From Cytophagaceae bacterium (GTDB lineage: Bacteria; Bacteroidota; Bacteroidia; Cytophagales; Flexibacteraceae), in NCBI GenBank assembly GCA_947458545.1, contig CANGYH010000001.1, positions 1,178,001-1,242,000 of the forward strand: a stretch of DNA of 64,000 bases, in the 5' to 3' direction. The notes beneath the pieces are model-generated. The model did no database searches, was not told the origin of the DNA, and saw only the letters and a list, made by a program, of their open reading frames with translations. The position numbers and the translations under genes are program-made. Each line of letters begins with the position of its first letter. Position 1 is the first letter of the stretch. Positions 33,155 through 41,756 of this stretch are shown piece after piece.

Positions 33155-34175
33155 CGGTGGCCACGGCCTGGCGGTCGTCGGTAGTGCCGGGGTTTTGCTG
33201 GGTCTGGGCGTATTGCCGGGCAATGGCGGGGCGGCGGGCATAAAAGGTGCCCACGCCCACAACGGCAACACCCAAGCACAGAGACAAACAAAAGGCCTCG
33301 GCAATGGCGGGCTTTATGCGGGGGCGGGTCCAGACCCAGAGCTTTATCAACAGCAAAGCGATGAGCACGCTGGCCTTGAGCCCAAGCGAGGTGGCACCCA
33401 TACGCAACCCCAGGGCTTGGGCAATCTGGCCGTCGGCCAGGATGACGGTGGCGAAGATGGCAGACCATACAAAGTCCGTATCTAACCGCTGACGGGCACC
33501 TGCTGCGTAACGCTGGGCCAGGTACAGCACGGCCCCGATGGGTATGGCCATGGCCATGCACTCTGATGTGGAGGCTGCCAGGGCCAGCCAGGCGGTGGCT
33601 TTCCAGAGGCCGTTGTCGTCTGCCTTGTCGAAGAGGGCCGCAAAGCCCCAAAGGGCTAGCAGGTAGCCCAAAGCCTGCCGCCCCCCATAGCCGCTGAGCC
33701 ACAGCGCCGGGTTGCAAGGGGCCATCAGCAGCAGGCCGGTAGCCAGCAAGAGGTAGCCCGGCAGGGACAGGCCCGCCAGGCGGAAAAGCTCGTAGGCCAG
33801 CAGGATCAACAAACTGGTGTTGATAACCACGGCCAGGTAAAAAGAGAAGTGGCCCGTGAGCCCCAACCAAACCAGGTGCTTAAGCCTAAGCACCAGATTG
33901 AACCCGGCGCCATCGGACTGGCCCAGCACAGCCACCTTATCGGCCCAGGTATCAGCATGCAAAAATTGGTTTAAGAAACCCAGGCAGGCCTGTGCCTCGC
34001 CGGGCAGATAAGGCTGGTCTTGGGCCGCCAACAAGGCATAAATAATCAGCCCACCGGCTAGCGCCAAAAACAGCACTTTATACGTCCAGTCAGAGAGGGT
34101 TTGGCGGGTAACCCGCCAGTCGTCGGGCGTGGGGTAGGCGTGGCTGGGGCCTGCCACGGGAGGTTCTTCCATCAT
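33099..34175 (-). CDS. Polytopic membrane protein, unknown function
   Basis: A 358-residue protein with about nine predicted transmembrane helices. The N-terminal 30 residues are soluble and acidic, then come hydrophobic segments such as VLFLALAGGLIIYALLAA, FYLAVVINTSLLILLAYELF, LLLATGLLLMAP and ASVLIALLLIKLWVW. The ASTSECMAMAIPIGAVLYLAQRYA segment with acidic and polar residues inside a helix may be functional. The periplasmic loop with LHADTWADKVAVLGQSDGAG recalls GT-C-type proteins, but nothing is decisive. It overlaps the TonB receptor gene at its 3' end and is divergent from the CCA-adding-type gene; a functional tie to either is not shown. Confidence 0.62.
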   Translation of the reverse strand: MMEEPPVAGPSHAYPTPDDWRVTRQTLSDWTYKVLFLALAGGLIIYALLAAQDQPYLPGEAQACLGFLNQFLHADTWADKVAVLGQSDGAGFNLVLRLKHLVWLGLTGHFSFYLAVVINTSLLILLAYELFRLAGLSLPGYLLLATGLLLMAPCNPALWLSGYGGRQALGYLLALWGFAALFDKADDNGLWKATAWLALAASTSECMAMAIPIGAVLYLAQRYAAGARQRLDTDFVWSAIFATVILADGQIAQALGLRMGATSLGLKASVLIALLLIKLWVWTRPRIKPAIAEAFCLSLCLGVAVVGVGTFYARRPAIARQYAQTQQNPGTTDDRQAVATATALRYWHPPAASTEAGR

Positions 34176-34249
34176 GGTGCAAAATTGGGCCTGCTGGCGG
34201 CCTTATGCGTATCATCTTTGCAGCCCGCCAGCCGCCGAGGCCCCGCTGT

Positions 34250-35722
34250 ATGAACTTAGCCCACCAACTAGAGCCCAGTTTTGTATTTGAGGCACTGGCA
34301 GATGCAGCCAAAGCCTGCGGGGTACCAGCCTATGTGGTAGGCGGCTGGGTGCGAGACCTGCTGCTGGGCCGCCCCACCAAAGACATAGACATCGTCTGCG
34401 TAGGCGACGGCCCCGCCCTGGCCGAGGCCTATGCCCAGCGCGTGGGCGATGCCGAGGTGCACATCTTCAAAAACTTCGGCACGGCCATGGTGAAGGCCCG
34501 CGGCATAGAGGTAGAATTTGTAGGGGCACGGCGAGAGAGCTACCGAGCCGAGAGCCGCAAACCCGACGTAGCCCCCGGCACGCTGGAAGACGACCAGCGC
34601 CGACGCGACTTTACCATCAATGCCCTTGCCATATCGCTGAACGCGGCCGACTATGGCACCCTGCTAGACCCCTTCGACGGGCAGGGCGATTTGAAAAGGC
34701 AACTGCTGCGCACCCCGCTGGCCCCGGCCGAGACGTTCTCGGACGACCCGCTGCGGATGATGCGGGCCGTGCGCTTTGCCGCCCAGCTCAACTTCGACAT
34801 AGACGCCGATGCCTTTGAGGCCATGCAGGCTCAGGCAAGCCGCCTGCAGATTGTGAGCATGGAGCGGGTGCTGGTCGAGTTTAACAAGATGCTGCTGGTG
34901 CCTAAGCCCAGCTACGGCCTCAAGCTGGCCTATTATGCCAAGCTGCTGGAGCAGTTCTTTCCGGAGCTGGTGGCGCTGGCGGGGGTAGAGAACCAGGAGG
35001 GCAAGACGCACAAGGACAACTTCTTCCACACGCTGGAGGTGCTCGACAACGTGGCCGCGGCCGGGGGCGACCTCTGGCTGCGCTGGGCGGCCCTGCTGCA
35101 CGACATTGCCAAGCCCGCCACCAAGCGCTTCGACAAGCGGGCCGGGTGGACCTTCCACGGCCACGAAGACAAAGGCGCCCGCTGGGTGCCGGGCATCTTC
35201 CGCCGGCTCAAGCTGCCGCTAGACCATAAGATGAAGCGGGTGCAAAACCTGGTACGGATGCACCTGCGCCCCATCGCCCTGAGCAAAGTCGAGGTGACAG
35301 ACTCTGCCGTGCGCCGGCTTATGGCAGAGGCCGGCGAGGACATTGCCGACCTGATGACCCTAGTGCGGGCCGACGTGACGACCAAGAACCCCGGCAAGGC
35401 CAAACGCTACCTGGCCAACTTTGATGCCGTGGAGCAGAAGATGGCCCAGGTAGAAGAGGGCGACCGGCTGCGAAACTTCCAGCCCGTGCTGACGGGCGAC
35501 GACATCATGGCGGCGCTGGGTTTGCCGCCCAGCAAAGAGGTGGGCCTGATCAAGACCGAAATCCGCGAAGGCATCTTGGATGGCCGCGTCAAAAACAACT
35601 GGGCCGACTGCTGGGCCGAGCTTGAGCGCCTGGCCCAGCAGATGGGCCTGCCTGTTGTAACCCAACTAGCGCCACCGCCAGACCCACCCGACCAAAACCT
35701 GGCCCAAGGCCTAAAAGATTAG
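34250..35722 (+). CDS. CCA tRNA nucleotidyltransferase / poly(A) polymerase family protein with HD domain
   Basis: A 490-residue enzyme of the class II nucleotidyltransferase family that adds CCA to tRNA 3' ends or, in some members, poly(A) tails. The head domain has VVGGWVRDLLLGRPTKDIDIVC, with GGxxRD at 31-36 and the metal-binding Asp pair at 45 and 47. RRRDFTINALAI (about 123-134) is also conserved. A central RNA-binding region is followed by an HD phosphohydrolase domain (LLHDIAKP at about 285), as in Bacteroidetes CCA enzymes. CCA is not encoded in the tRNA-His of this window, so such an enzyme is needed. The ATG at 34250 was chosen because a CATCTTTG box lies 30 bases upstream. Confidence 0.92.
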   Translation: MNLAHQLEPSFVFEALADAAKACGVPAYVVGGWVRDLLLGRPTKDIDIVCVGDGPALAEAYAQRVGDAEVHIFKNFGTAMVKARGIEVEFVGARRESYRAESRKPDVAPGTLEDDQRRRDFTINALAISLNAADYGTLLDPFDGQGDLKRQLLRTPLAPAETFSDDPLRMMRAVRFAAQLNFDIDADAFEAMQAQASRLQIVSMERVLVEFNKMLLVPKPSYGLKLAYYAKLLEQFFPELVALAGVENQEGKTHKDNFFHTLEVLDNVAAAGGDLWLRWAALLHDIAKPATKRFDKRAGWTFHGHEDKGARWVPGIFRRLKLPLDHKMKRVQNLVRMHLRPIALSKVEVTDSAVRRLMAEAGEDIADLMTLVRADVTTKNPGKAKRYLANFDAVEQKMAQVEEGDRLRNFQPVLTGDDIMAALGLPPSKEVGLIKTEIREGILDGRVKNNWADCWAELERLAQQMGLPVVTQLAPPPDPPDQNLAQGLKD

Positions 35723-35837
35723 CGATTGGCGCCATGGGCCTAACCTCAAAAGCCAGGTTTGGGCCTATGTGCCAAACGAACGACAAAGCGCAAGCCACTA
35801 TGCAGGCTGGCATATCGTTATCCGGGCTGGGTGGCTC

Positions 35838-35845
35838 TACCTTTG
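35838..35845 (+). promoter_or_regulatory. Putative -7 element of the GT2 gene
   Basis: TACCTTTG, an exact TAnnTTTG match, 25 bases before the ATG at 35871. It may drive the following three genes. Confidence 0.5.
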
Positions 35846-35870
35846 CCCAGGCTCTGACAGGCCCTAGAAC

Positions 35871-36623
35871 ATGAAGATTACCGTCATTACGGCCTGCTTC
35901 AACGCTGAAGAGACGCTGGAAGACACGCTGCGGTCTGTCCTAACGCAAGACCACGCTGACCTTGAGTACATCGTCATGGACGGTGGTTCAACGGATGGAA
36001 GCCTTCAGATTCTGGAGCGGTACCGCACGCAGCTAACGCATCTGGTTTCTGCGCCAGACGAGGGCATGTACGATGCCTACAACCGTGGCCTGCAATACGC
36101 CACCGGAGATGTCGTAGCCCTGCTCAATGCAGATGATATGTATGCCAATCCTCAGGTGCTGAGTTTGGTAGCCGAGCGTTTCCGCCAGACATGCGCCGAC
36201 GCCGTCTATGGTGATTTGGTTTATGTAGGCAGAGAGAACCCCAGCCAGGTCTTGCGCTATTGGCGCTCAGGGTTTTACCGTAGAGAGCGTTTCAAATTTG
36301 GTTGGATGCCCCCCCACCCTGCCTTCTTCTTGCGCCGCGAGGCTTACCAGCGGTATGGGGGCTTTGATACCCGTCTCCAATCTGCCGCAGACTACGAGCT
36401 GATGCTGCGGATGCTCTACAAACATGGCCTTGCCGCCGGCTGGGTGCCCGAGGTACTGGTGCGCATGCGCAGCGGAGGCAAAAGCAACGCCACGCTGCGC
36501 AACCGCCTTTTTGCCAACCGAGAAGACCGCCAGGCCTGGGTGCTTAATCAGATAAAGCCGTTGCCCTTTACGCTATTGTTAAAACCTTTGCGGAAGCTTC
36601 CGCAGTTTTTGATTAAGCCCTAG
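35871..36623 (+). CDS. Family 2 glycosyltransferase
   Basis: A 250-residue GT-A enzyme. It starts MKITVITACFNAEETLEDTLRSVL, with the nucleotide-binding opening, then DLEYIVMDGGSTDGSL (about 33-48) with the family Asp. The LLNADDM (about 93-99) supplies the DxD-type metal site for the sugar nucleotide, and GWMPPHPAFFLRREAYQRYGGFD (about 144-166) matches the acceptor loop common in Bacteroidetes GT2 enzymes. The donor and acceptor are unknown; surface-polysaccharide synthesis is likely. It lies 16 bases upstream of the cobalamin adenosyltransferase-type gene, in the same direction. Confidence 0.9.
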   Translation: MKITVITACFNAEETLEDTLRSVLTQDHADLEYIVMDGGSTDGSLQILERYRTQLTHLVSAPDEGMYDAYNRGLQYATGDVVALLNADDMYANPQVLSLVAERFRQTCADAVYGDLVYVGRENPSQVLRYWRSGFYRRERFKFGWMPPHPAFFLRREAYQRYGGFDTRLQSAADYELMLRMLYKHGLAAGWVPEVLVRMRSGGKSNATLRNRLFANREDRQAWVLNQIKPLPFTLLLKPLRKLPQFLIKP

Positions 36624-36639
36624 CTGCCCAAACAACTCC

Positions 36640-37182
36640 ATGAAAGTGTACACCAAAACCGGCGACGCCGGCAAAACTGCTCTGCTCGGCGGTACGCGCG
36701 TATCCAAAGGCCACATCCGCATAGAAGCCTACGGCACCGTAGACGAGCTAAACAGTTGGCTTGGCGTATTGGCAGACCATAGCAGCGGCCCGCGGCACCA
36801 ACTCCTCACTACGATACAGCGTAGGCTATTCACCATCGGCTCTGAGCTGGCCGCAGACCCCGCAAAACCCAGACTAAAGGTGCCTCATATCAAAGAGGCC
36901 GATATCAATCTGTTAGAGCTTGCCATTGACGAGATGGAAGCAACCTTGCCGCCATTGAAAGCTTTTGTGCTGCCGGGCGGGCACCCGTCTGCCTCTTTTG
37001 CTCATGTGGCGCGGACCGTTTGCAGGCGTGCGGAGCGTTGCATCGTCGTGTTGGCAGAGCAAGAGGAAGTGCCAGAGCAGGTGCTGCCTTACATCAATCG
37101 CTTGTCAGACTTTTTGTTCGTTTTGAGCAGGGCACTCGTACACGAGGCGGGTGGCCAAGACGTTGAATGGCATGCAGACTAG
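36640..37182 (+). CDS. PduO-type cob(I)alamin adenosyltransferase
   Basis: A 180-residue ATP:corrinoid adenosyltransferase that makes coenzyme B12. The opening KVYTKTGDAGKTALLGG is the ATP-binding signature, and RIEAYGTVDELNSWLG (about 27-42) is the next conserved block. The C-terminal VLPGGHPSASFAHVARTVCRRAER (about 108-131) and PYINRLSDFLFVLSR (about 148-162) complete the trimeric helical-bundle family. It implies use or salvage of cobalamin; no B12 synthesis or B12-dependent enzyme lies close by. It follows the GT2 gene by 16 bases and precedes the DUF192 gene, so it is likely cotranscribed. Confidence 0.94.
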   Translation: MKVYTKTGDAGKTALLGGTRVSKGHIRIEAYGTVDELNSWLGVLADHSSGPRHQLLTTIQRRLFTIGSELAADPAKPRLKVPHIKEADINLLELAIDEMEATLPPLKAFVLPGGHPSASFAHVARTVCRRAERCIVVLAEQEEVPEQVLPYINRLSDFLFVLSRALVHEAGGQDVEWHAD

Positions 37183-37189
37183 CCATCCT

Positions 37190-37786
37190 ATGCATACTAG
37201 CCGCAGTGGTGCCTATTTTTGTCTTGTGCGAACTTTGCGTATCATTCAGGTTGCAGTAGTACTAAGCGTACTCGCCCTGGCGGGCTGCGGGGGCAACCGT
37301 ATAGAAGGCGGTGGCTCAAATCCTATGGGAGGCTCCTCGCCGGGGGCACCGTCGGGAGTTGGAAGCTCGACGACGAGCACGCACTCAGAGCCGCAGTTCG
37401 TTAAAGAAGGAGATCTTTTGTTTTTGAGCGCCGATGGCAAGGATACGCTCTCTACCATTCAAATCGAGGTAGCTGCAACCGATGCCGAGCGCGAGCAAGG
37501 CCTCATGTTCCGCACTACTATAGAAGAATCTACAGGCATGCTTTTCCTGTTCGACAGGTCTGACTACCAGAGCTTCTGGATGAAAAACACACCCAGCTCA
37601 CTTGATATCCTCTTCATCTCCCCTGACAACAAAATCCTAAACATCCACAAATACACCAGCCCTTACAGCACAGAAGGTCTGCCAAGCCAAGGCCTGTCTG
37701 ACAAAGTGGTGGAGGTAAAGGGCGGCTATACCGACAAGTTCAAGATTGTCCCGGGTTGTCGGATCCAATACAAGCTCACTATGTGA
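37190..37786 (+). CDS. DUF192 family lipoprotein
   Basis: A 198-residue protein. Taking the ATG at 37190, a signal peptide ends in the lipobox LALAGC (about residue 33), followed by a Gly/Ser/Pro-rich spacer. The DUF192 domain fills the C-terminal part (about 85-198), with ATDAEREQGLMFRTTIEESTGMLFLF and SFWMKNTPSSLDILFISPDNKILNIHKYTSPYS, the family's conserved run of aromatic and Lys/Asn residues. DUF192 proteins are small beta-barrel-like exported proteins of unknown role. A TATTTTTG at 37214-37221 would place a promoter inside the reading frame near a GTG at 37226, so the start may lie later; I keep the ATG for the full signal peptide. Confidence 0.82.
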   Translation: MHTSRSGAYFCLVRTLRIIQVAVVLSVLALAGCGGNRIEGGGSNPMGGSSPGAPSGVGSSTTSTHSEPQFVKEGDLLFLSADGKDTLSTIQIEVAATDAEREQGLMFRTTIEESTGMLFLFDRSDYQSFWMKNTPSSLDILFISPDNKILNIHKYTSPYSTEGLPSQGLSDKVVEVKGGYTDKFKIVPGCRIQYKLTM

Positions 37787-37790
37787 GGGC

Positions 37791-38912
37791 CTATAAAAAG
37801 AGCTTTGCGGTAATATAATCTGCCAATAAGCGGCCGCTTGGTGTCAATACCAGGTGGCCGCCTTTTGTTTGTAGCACTCCTTGTTGCTGCCAACGTGCTA
37901 CCTCTGCCCAGAAAGCCGCCGGCAACTCCAGCCCGAGCCCATCGGCAATAGCACTCGGATCGACGCCGTCTATCAGCCTCAGCCCCGTAAGCAACTGCTC
38001 GTTAAAAGCCTCTGCCGGTGCCAAAGCCTCTGCCGAACTGGCTGGCAGTTGGCCAGCCGACAAATGCCTGAGGTAAATGGCATTGTTGGCAACATTGTGC
38101 CAGCGCATGGCACCATCAAAGCTATGGGCAGACGGCCCAAGGCCCAGGTATGGCTTATTGGCCCAATAGGCGCTGTTGTGCTTGGCCTCGTGGCCCGGCA
38201 GGGCGTAGTTGCTGATCTCGTAGCCCCGATAACCGGCATCGGCAAGCTTGCCTTGCAGCCAGCCCATCATATCAGCCAGTAGGTCATCGTCTGGCGGGGG
38301 CATGGTGCCTTGGGCAGTGCGCCGCCCAAAAACGGTGCGCTCCTCTATGGTAAGGCCATAGAGCGAGATATGCGGCACACCGAGCGCCAGTATCTTGCCA
38401 ACGTCTGCCTGCAGCATGCCTAGCGTCTGGCCAGGCAGGCCAAAGATTAAATCTACCGATAGCTCATCTAAACCTGCGTGCCGCAAAGAGGCCACAGCCT
38501 CAAGCGCTTGGGACGCAGAGTGGTGGCGGTTCAACCTCGCCAACACGGCATCGTCTAACGACTGCACCCCCAGGCTAACCCGAGAGACGCCAAGGCGTTT
38601 CCAGGCCAGGGCATTGTCTAAGGTTACATCGTCTGGGTTGGCCTCTAGGGTAAGCTCTTGCAACTGAGAGAGGTCGAAGCATGCACCTAAATCAGCAAGC
38701 AGCCGCTCCAGCAGGGGTATGGGTACCAGGCTGGGGGTGCCGCCTCCCAGATACAAGGTATCCATTTTGGGGTAGGGCCAGCTTGTGGCGCGCATCCTTG
38801 CCTCTTGGCCTATACATTGCAGCATCTCTGCTACCCCGCCTAGCTGGGTAGAAAAGTGAAAGTCGCAATAGTGGCATGCCTTGCGGCAAAATGGAAAGTG
38901 TACGTACAACAC
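37791..38912 (-). CDS. hemW: HemW-family radical SAM heme chaperone
   Basis: HemW binds heme and is thought to deliver it to membrane respiratory targets; it is often misnamed coproporphyrinogen III oxidase. The 373-residue protein begins, from a GTG at 38912, LYVHFPFCRKACHYCDFHF, with the radical-SAM cluster motif CxxxCxxC at 9/13/16. TLYLGGGTPSLVP (about 52-64), SLGVQSLDDAVL (about 117-128) and the C-terminal HemW domain with GLGPSAHSFDG (about 256-266) are characteristic. Compared with true HemN it lacks the extended N-terminus. It is the third gene of an operon after an ABC ATPase (31-base gap) and mlaD; its stop is four bases from the convergent DUF192 gene. Confidence 0.92.
   Translation of the reverse strand: MLYVHFPFCRKACHYCDFHFSTQLGGVAEMLQCIGQEARMRATSWPYPKMDTLYLGGGTPSLVPIPLLERLLADLGACFDLSQLQELTLEANPDDVTLDNALAWKRLGVSRVSLGVQSLDDAVLARLNRHHSASQALEAVASLRHAGLDELSVDLIFGLPGQTLGMLQADVGKILALGVPHISLYGLTIEERTVFGRRTAQGTMPPPDDDLLADMMGWLQGKLADAGYRGYEISNYALPGHEAKHNSAYWANKPYLGLGPSAHSFDGAMRWHNVANNAIYLRHLSAGQLPASSAEALAPAEAFNEQLLTGLRLIDGVDPSAIADGLGLELPAAFWAEVARWQQQGVLQTKGGHLVLTPSGRLLADYITAKLFL
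37830..37870 (+). terminator. Putative terminator of the DUF192 gene, inside hemW
   Basis: On the plus strand GCGGCCGCTTGGT (37830-37842) pairs imperfectly with ACCAGGTGGCCGC (37849-37861), then CTTTTGTTT follows. It lies 44 bases after the DUF192 stop, in the 3' end of the convergent hemW coding region, so coding constraint may explain part of the symmetry. Confidence 0.45.
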
Positions 38913-38943
38913 GCCCGTGTTTAGGATTGCCCAGAGGCAAAGG

Positions 38944-39561
38944 TCAGGCCTGGCTTGCCTTTACGGGGAGGTGGCGCTGGGCAAAGCGCATTTCTTCGTC
39001 CCAGTTGCTGGCAATGATCACCAGGCTATCTGCCAGCCTGGGCTGTAACAGCCGGTGGTAGAGCTCTATGCCAGCTTGGTCTAGATTGGTGCAAGGCTCG
39101 TCCAGAAAGTAGGCCTGCACATCTGCAAACAAAGCCAAGGCCAGCCTGATGCGCTGCTTCTGCCCGCTGCTGTAGTGCTTAAAAGCGCCGTCGGCCACCT
39201 TGTGGAGCCCTACCTCCTCCAGCATTTGGGGCACGCTTACCAATCCTGGCCTCTGTGCAAAGTGAAAGGTCAGGATTTGCCTACCCGTCAGGTAATCTGG
39301 CACGCCCAGATAGGGGGCAGAAAAAGCCGCCGCAAACGGGCGCTCCTCTCTTGGTAGGGCCTGGTCGTCTCGGAAAAGCTGCACCTGGCCCTCAGATGGC
39401 CGCTGGAAGCCCCACAAGATCTGCAATAGCGTGCTTTTGCCGCTTCCGTTAGCCCCTGTAAGAGCAAGACACTCGCCTTGGCCTACGCTCAGGTTAAACC
39501 CCCGAAATAGCCATGGCCCCCCGAAAGTTTTACCAATGCCTTGGGCTTCTAACCGGAGCAT
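38944..39561 (-). CDS. ABC transporter ATP-binding protein (CcmA-like, compact)
   Basis: A compact 205-residue ABC ATPase without membrane domain. Walker A GANGSGKS lies at 36-43, the signature-like SSGQKQRIRLALAL at about 139-152, and Walker B YFLDEPCTNLD at about 160-170. The size and FGGPWLFRGFNLSV start resemble CcmA, the ATPase of the heme-lyase-associated CcmABC exporter, or a generic small ATPase. No permease gene is adjacent, so its membrane partner is unknown. It sits between mlaD (47-base gap) and hemW (31-base gap), which places it in one operon with a lipid-transport and a heme-chaperone gene. Confidence 0.85.
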   Translation of the reverse strand: MLRLEAQGIGKTFGGPWLFRGFNLSVGQGECLALTGANGSGKSTLLQILWGFQRPSEGQVQLFRDDQALPREERPFAAAFSAPYLGVPDYLTGRQILTFHFAQRPGLVSVPQMLEEVGLHKVADGAFKHYSSGQKQRIRLALALFADVQAYFLDEPCTNLDQAGIELYHRLLQPRLADSLVIIASNWDEEMRFAQRHLPVKASQA

Positions 39562-39608
39562 AATGGGTGAAAATAACCTACCAAGCCATGGCAGGTATTG
39601 ACGGCATC

Positions 39609-40550
39609 TTATGGCTTGTCCTTTTTGCCGAAGACAGAAAAGTGAATGTATCGGCTCGGGCGGGCCTTCATATCCTTCAGCAATGCATCCAGCGCCTCTG
39701 AGCTACGATTGAGGTTGGTATAGAGGCTGTCGTTTTTGGTTAGCTTGCCAAGGCTGCCCTTCCCAGCATTAACGTCTTTAAGCACTCCGTTTAGCCCGGC
39801 CACCGTCTTGTTAAGATTTTCTACCGTTGCGGACAGCCTTACCCGGTTGAGCGAGTCTCCAAAGCGGTTGAACTTTTGCACCAAGACATCAAGGTCTTTT
39901 TGCGTGTCAACCAACTGGTTACTGAGCTTGGCAGCATTGCCTGTAATGGCGCCAATGTTGGCCTGGTTGGCCAGCAACAAGGTATTTGTGGTATTGCTGG
40001 TGGCAGCAAAACTGGCCATGGTTTGCTCTAGCACGCGGCTGGTGCCCTCAAAGCTGCGCAGCAGCTTTTTAATTTCTGTAGAGACCGTGTCTAGGTTGGC
40101 CAGCATGGGGGCCGCCTTGGCTGTTAGTTCTTCGGTGATGCCACCCTCAACCAGGCCGGGAATGGTGTCGTTGTCCTTCAGTAGCGCGCTGCCTTGCAAG
40201 GGCACCTCTAACCGCACGGCTTTCCCACCCAAAAGGCCGTCAGAAATAAGCAGCGCCTGCGTGCCTTGCCTCAAGATCAGGTTTTTATCATCTATCTCGA
40301 AGGTGGCCAATACAGCTCGCTTGGTGTCACCCACCAAGCGTAACTCTTTAACGCGGCCAACGCTAAGGCCATTTACCAATACAGGATTAGAAACCGTGAG
40401 GCCTGCAACATCTGAAAATACAGCATGTATCTTGGTAGAGTCTGAAAGCATGTCAGAGCCCTTCAAAAAGTTGAAGCCCACATACAACACTACACCAGAT
40501 AATACGCTAAAGAAGGCAATCTTGACTTCTTTGCTCAATTGGAGCCCCAT
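39609..40550 (-). CDS. mlaD: MCE/MlaD family lipid-transport protein
   Basis: A 313-residue MlaD-type protein. It begins QLSKEVKIAFFSVLSGVVLYVGFNFLKG, a membrane anchor near the N-terminus, followed by the MCE domain (about 40-125) with VFSDVAGLTVSNPVLVNGLSVGRV, the family's hallmark. The C-terminal part is a long helical region with coiled-coil character (about 140-290). MlaD forms a hexameric ring that passes phospholipids between the inner membrane permease and the outer membrane. The matching ATPase-type gene (mlaF) is about 10 kb away and no mlaE is seen. A TACCTTTG box lies only seven bases before the ATG, suggesting an almost leaderless transcript. Confidence 0.88.
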   Translation of the reverse strand: MGLQLSKEVKIAFFSVLSGVVLYVGFNFLKGSDMLSDSTKIHAVFSDVAGLTVSNPVLVNGLSVGRVKELRLVGDTKRAVLATFEIDDKNLILRQGTQALLISDGLLGGKAVRLEVPLQGSALLKDNDTIPGLVEGGITEELTAKAAPMLANLDTVSTEIKKLLRSFEGTSRVLEQTMASFAATSNTTNTLLLANQANIGAITGNAAKLSNQLVDTQKDLDVLVQKFNRFGDSLNRVRLSATVENLNKTVAGLNGVLKDVNAGKGSLGKLTKNDSLYTNLNRSSEALDALLKDMKARPSRYIHFSVFGKKDKP

Positions 40551-40557
40551 AACCTGG

Positions 40558-40565
40558 CAAAGGTA
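40558..40565 (-). promoter_or_regulatory. Putative -7 element of mlaD, close to the start codon
   Basis: TACCTTTG on the minus strand, exact TAnnTTTG match, ending seven bases before the mlaD ATG at 40550. Confidence 0.48.
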
Positions 40566-40735
40566 GGCTGCTAATCGTCAAGACATGGCGATGCCACGAC
40601 AGAATAAGGCGATTTAGACCCAATAAGTCCAATACGCGAAGCGCTCATGCGCCAATCCTACTTTTTGGTATGGTGCTGCTGTTTATTGGGTAATTCGCCC
40701 ATTACTTTGAAACTAAAACTACGATACCCAATCCT

Positions 40736-41740
40736 ATGGCCATCAGAGATCAGTATCAAAGGCTCCGTTTGCTAGACCAGCTACTTTCTAGGAATATAGA
40801 AGGCTACACCACACAGGCCCTTTGCCAACTTATAAACGAGCGATTGGCCCATACGGATGGCGTTAGCTTACGCACCATTCAAAACGACCTTGCTGCGCTT
40901 AAAAAGGGCATTTATGGCAATGCCATCAACATTGTAGAAGAGCGCCGAGGCCGCCAAACGGTTTACAAGTACAAAGACCCGAATTTTTCTCTACATGCGC
41001 TGAACCTGGACGAAACCGAACAGCAGCAGATTCTGGCCGCCCTGGCCCTGCTAGAGCGCTCGGGCCAGTACTTTATGCCATTAGAGCAGCTGAAACGCAA
41101 AATCAGCCCGCTTGACACAGACTTACCCATTATAGAGTTTGACGACAATCCAGACTACGAAGGGCTGAGCTGGATGCCAAAGCTAGCCCAGGCCATAGGC
41201 ACCCAAACCTGCCTGGCGATAGACTACGCACCCTATAACAGAGAGCCCTATCAGATACTGCTGCATCCGTACCGCTTACGCGAATACAACAGCCGCTGGT
41301 ACTTGTGCGGCCTTGCCGAGCCGCATAGTAGCCCTGCCGTACAGTCCGTCTTAGCGCTGGATAGAATTCTGAAGGTGGATACTACCTACAAGGTTGCCTA
41401 CAAGGAGAGCCCCTTTGACCCAGAGTATTTTGAAGACGTTATCGGGATTACCGTCGATGCCGATGCGCCGATAGAAAAAGTCAGACTCCGCTTTGAGCCC
41501 AACCGAGCCGACTATGTACGCACCAAACCCCTGCATCGCACACAAAAAGGGCCATATCCTGCTGCCAACGGTTGGTCTGAATTCTCGATAGAAGTGCGCA
41601 TCAACCGAGAGCTTGTGCAGACCCTGCTCGCCTTTGGTGGCGATGTTGAGGTACTAGAGCCCGCAGACCTCAGAGAGCAAATCACGGCGAAACTTCGCCA
41701 GGCTCTTAGCCATTACCAAGCCTTGGAGCTACCCGTCTAA
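40736..41740 (+). CDS. WYL-domain transcriptional regulator
   Basis: A 334-residue regulator. The N-terminal helix-turn-helix spans about 1-85, with RLRLLDQLLSRNIEGYTTQAL and VSLRTIQNDLAALKK. The WYL domain covers about 150-225 and contains the diagnostic SRWYLCGLAE plus an N-terminal LLHPYRLREYN. A C-terminal WCX-like region follows (about 235-334). WYL domains bind nucleotide or nucleic-acid ligands and control DNA-damage, defence or metabolic genes. No defence genes are next to it: its neighbours are mlaD and the PUR-alpha-like gene, so its targets are not evident. A near-consensus TTACTTTG lies upstream. Confidence 0.87.
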   Translation: MAIRDQYQRLRLLDQLLSRNIEGYTTQALCQLINERLAHTDGVSLRTIQNDLAALKKGIYGNAINIVEERRGRQTVYKYKDPNFSLHALNLDETEQQQILAALALLERSGQYFMPLEQLKRKISPLDTDLPIIEFDDNPDYEGLSWMPKLAQAIGTQTCLAIDYAPYNREPYQILLHPYRLREYNSRWYLCGLAEPHSSPAVQSVLALDRILKVDTTYKVAYKESPFDPEYFEDVIGITVDADAPIEKVRLRFEPNRADYVRTKPLHRTQKGPYPAANGWSEFSIEVRINRELVQTLLAFGGDVEVLEPADLREQITAKLRQALSHYQALELPV

Positions 41741-41756
41741 ACCCGCACTGCCACCA

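Noticed and set aside
40736-41740. WYL regulator as a marker of a defence island
   Set aside because: WYL proteins often control defence loci, but the neighbours are mlaD, a PUR-alpha-like protein and a POT transporter. No nuclease, helicase or CBASS-type gene is nearby.
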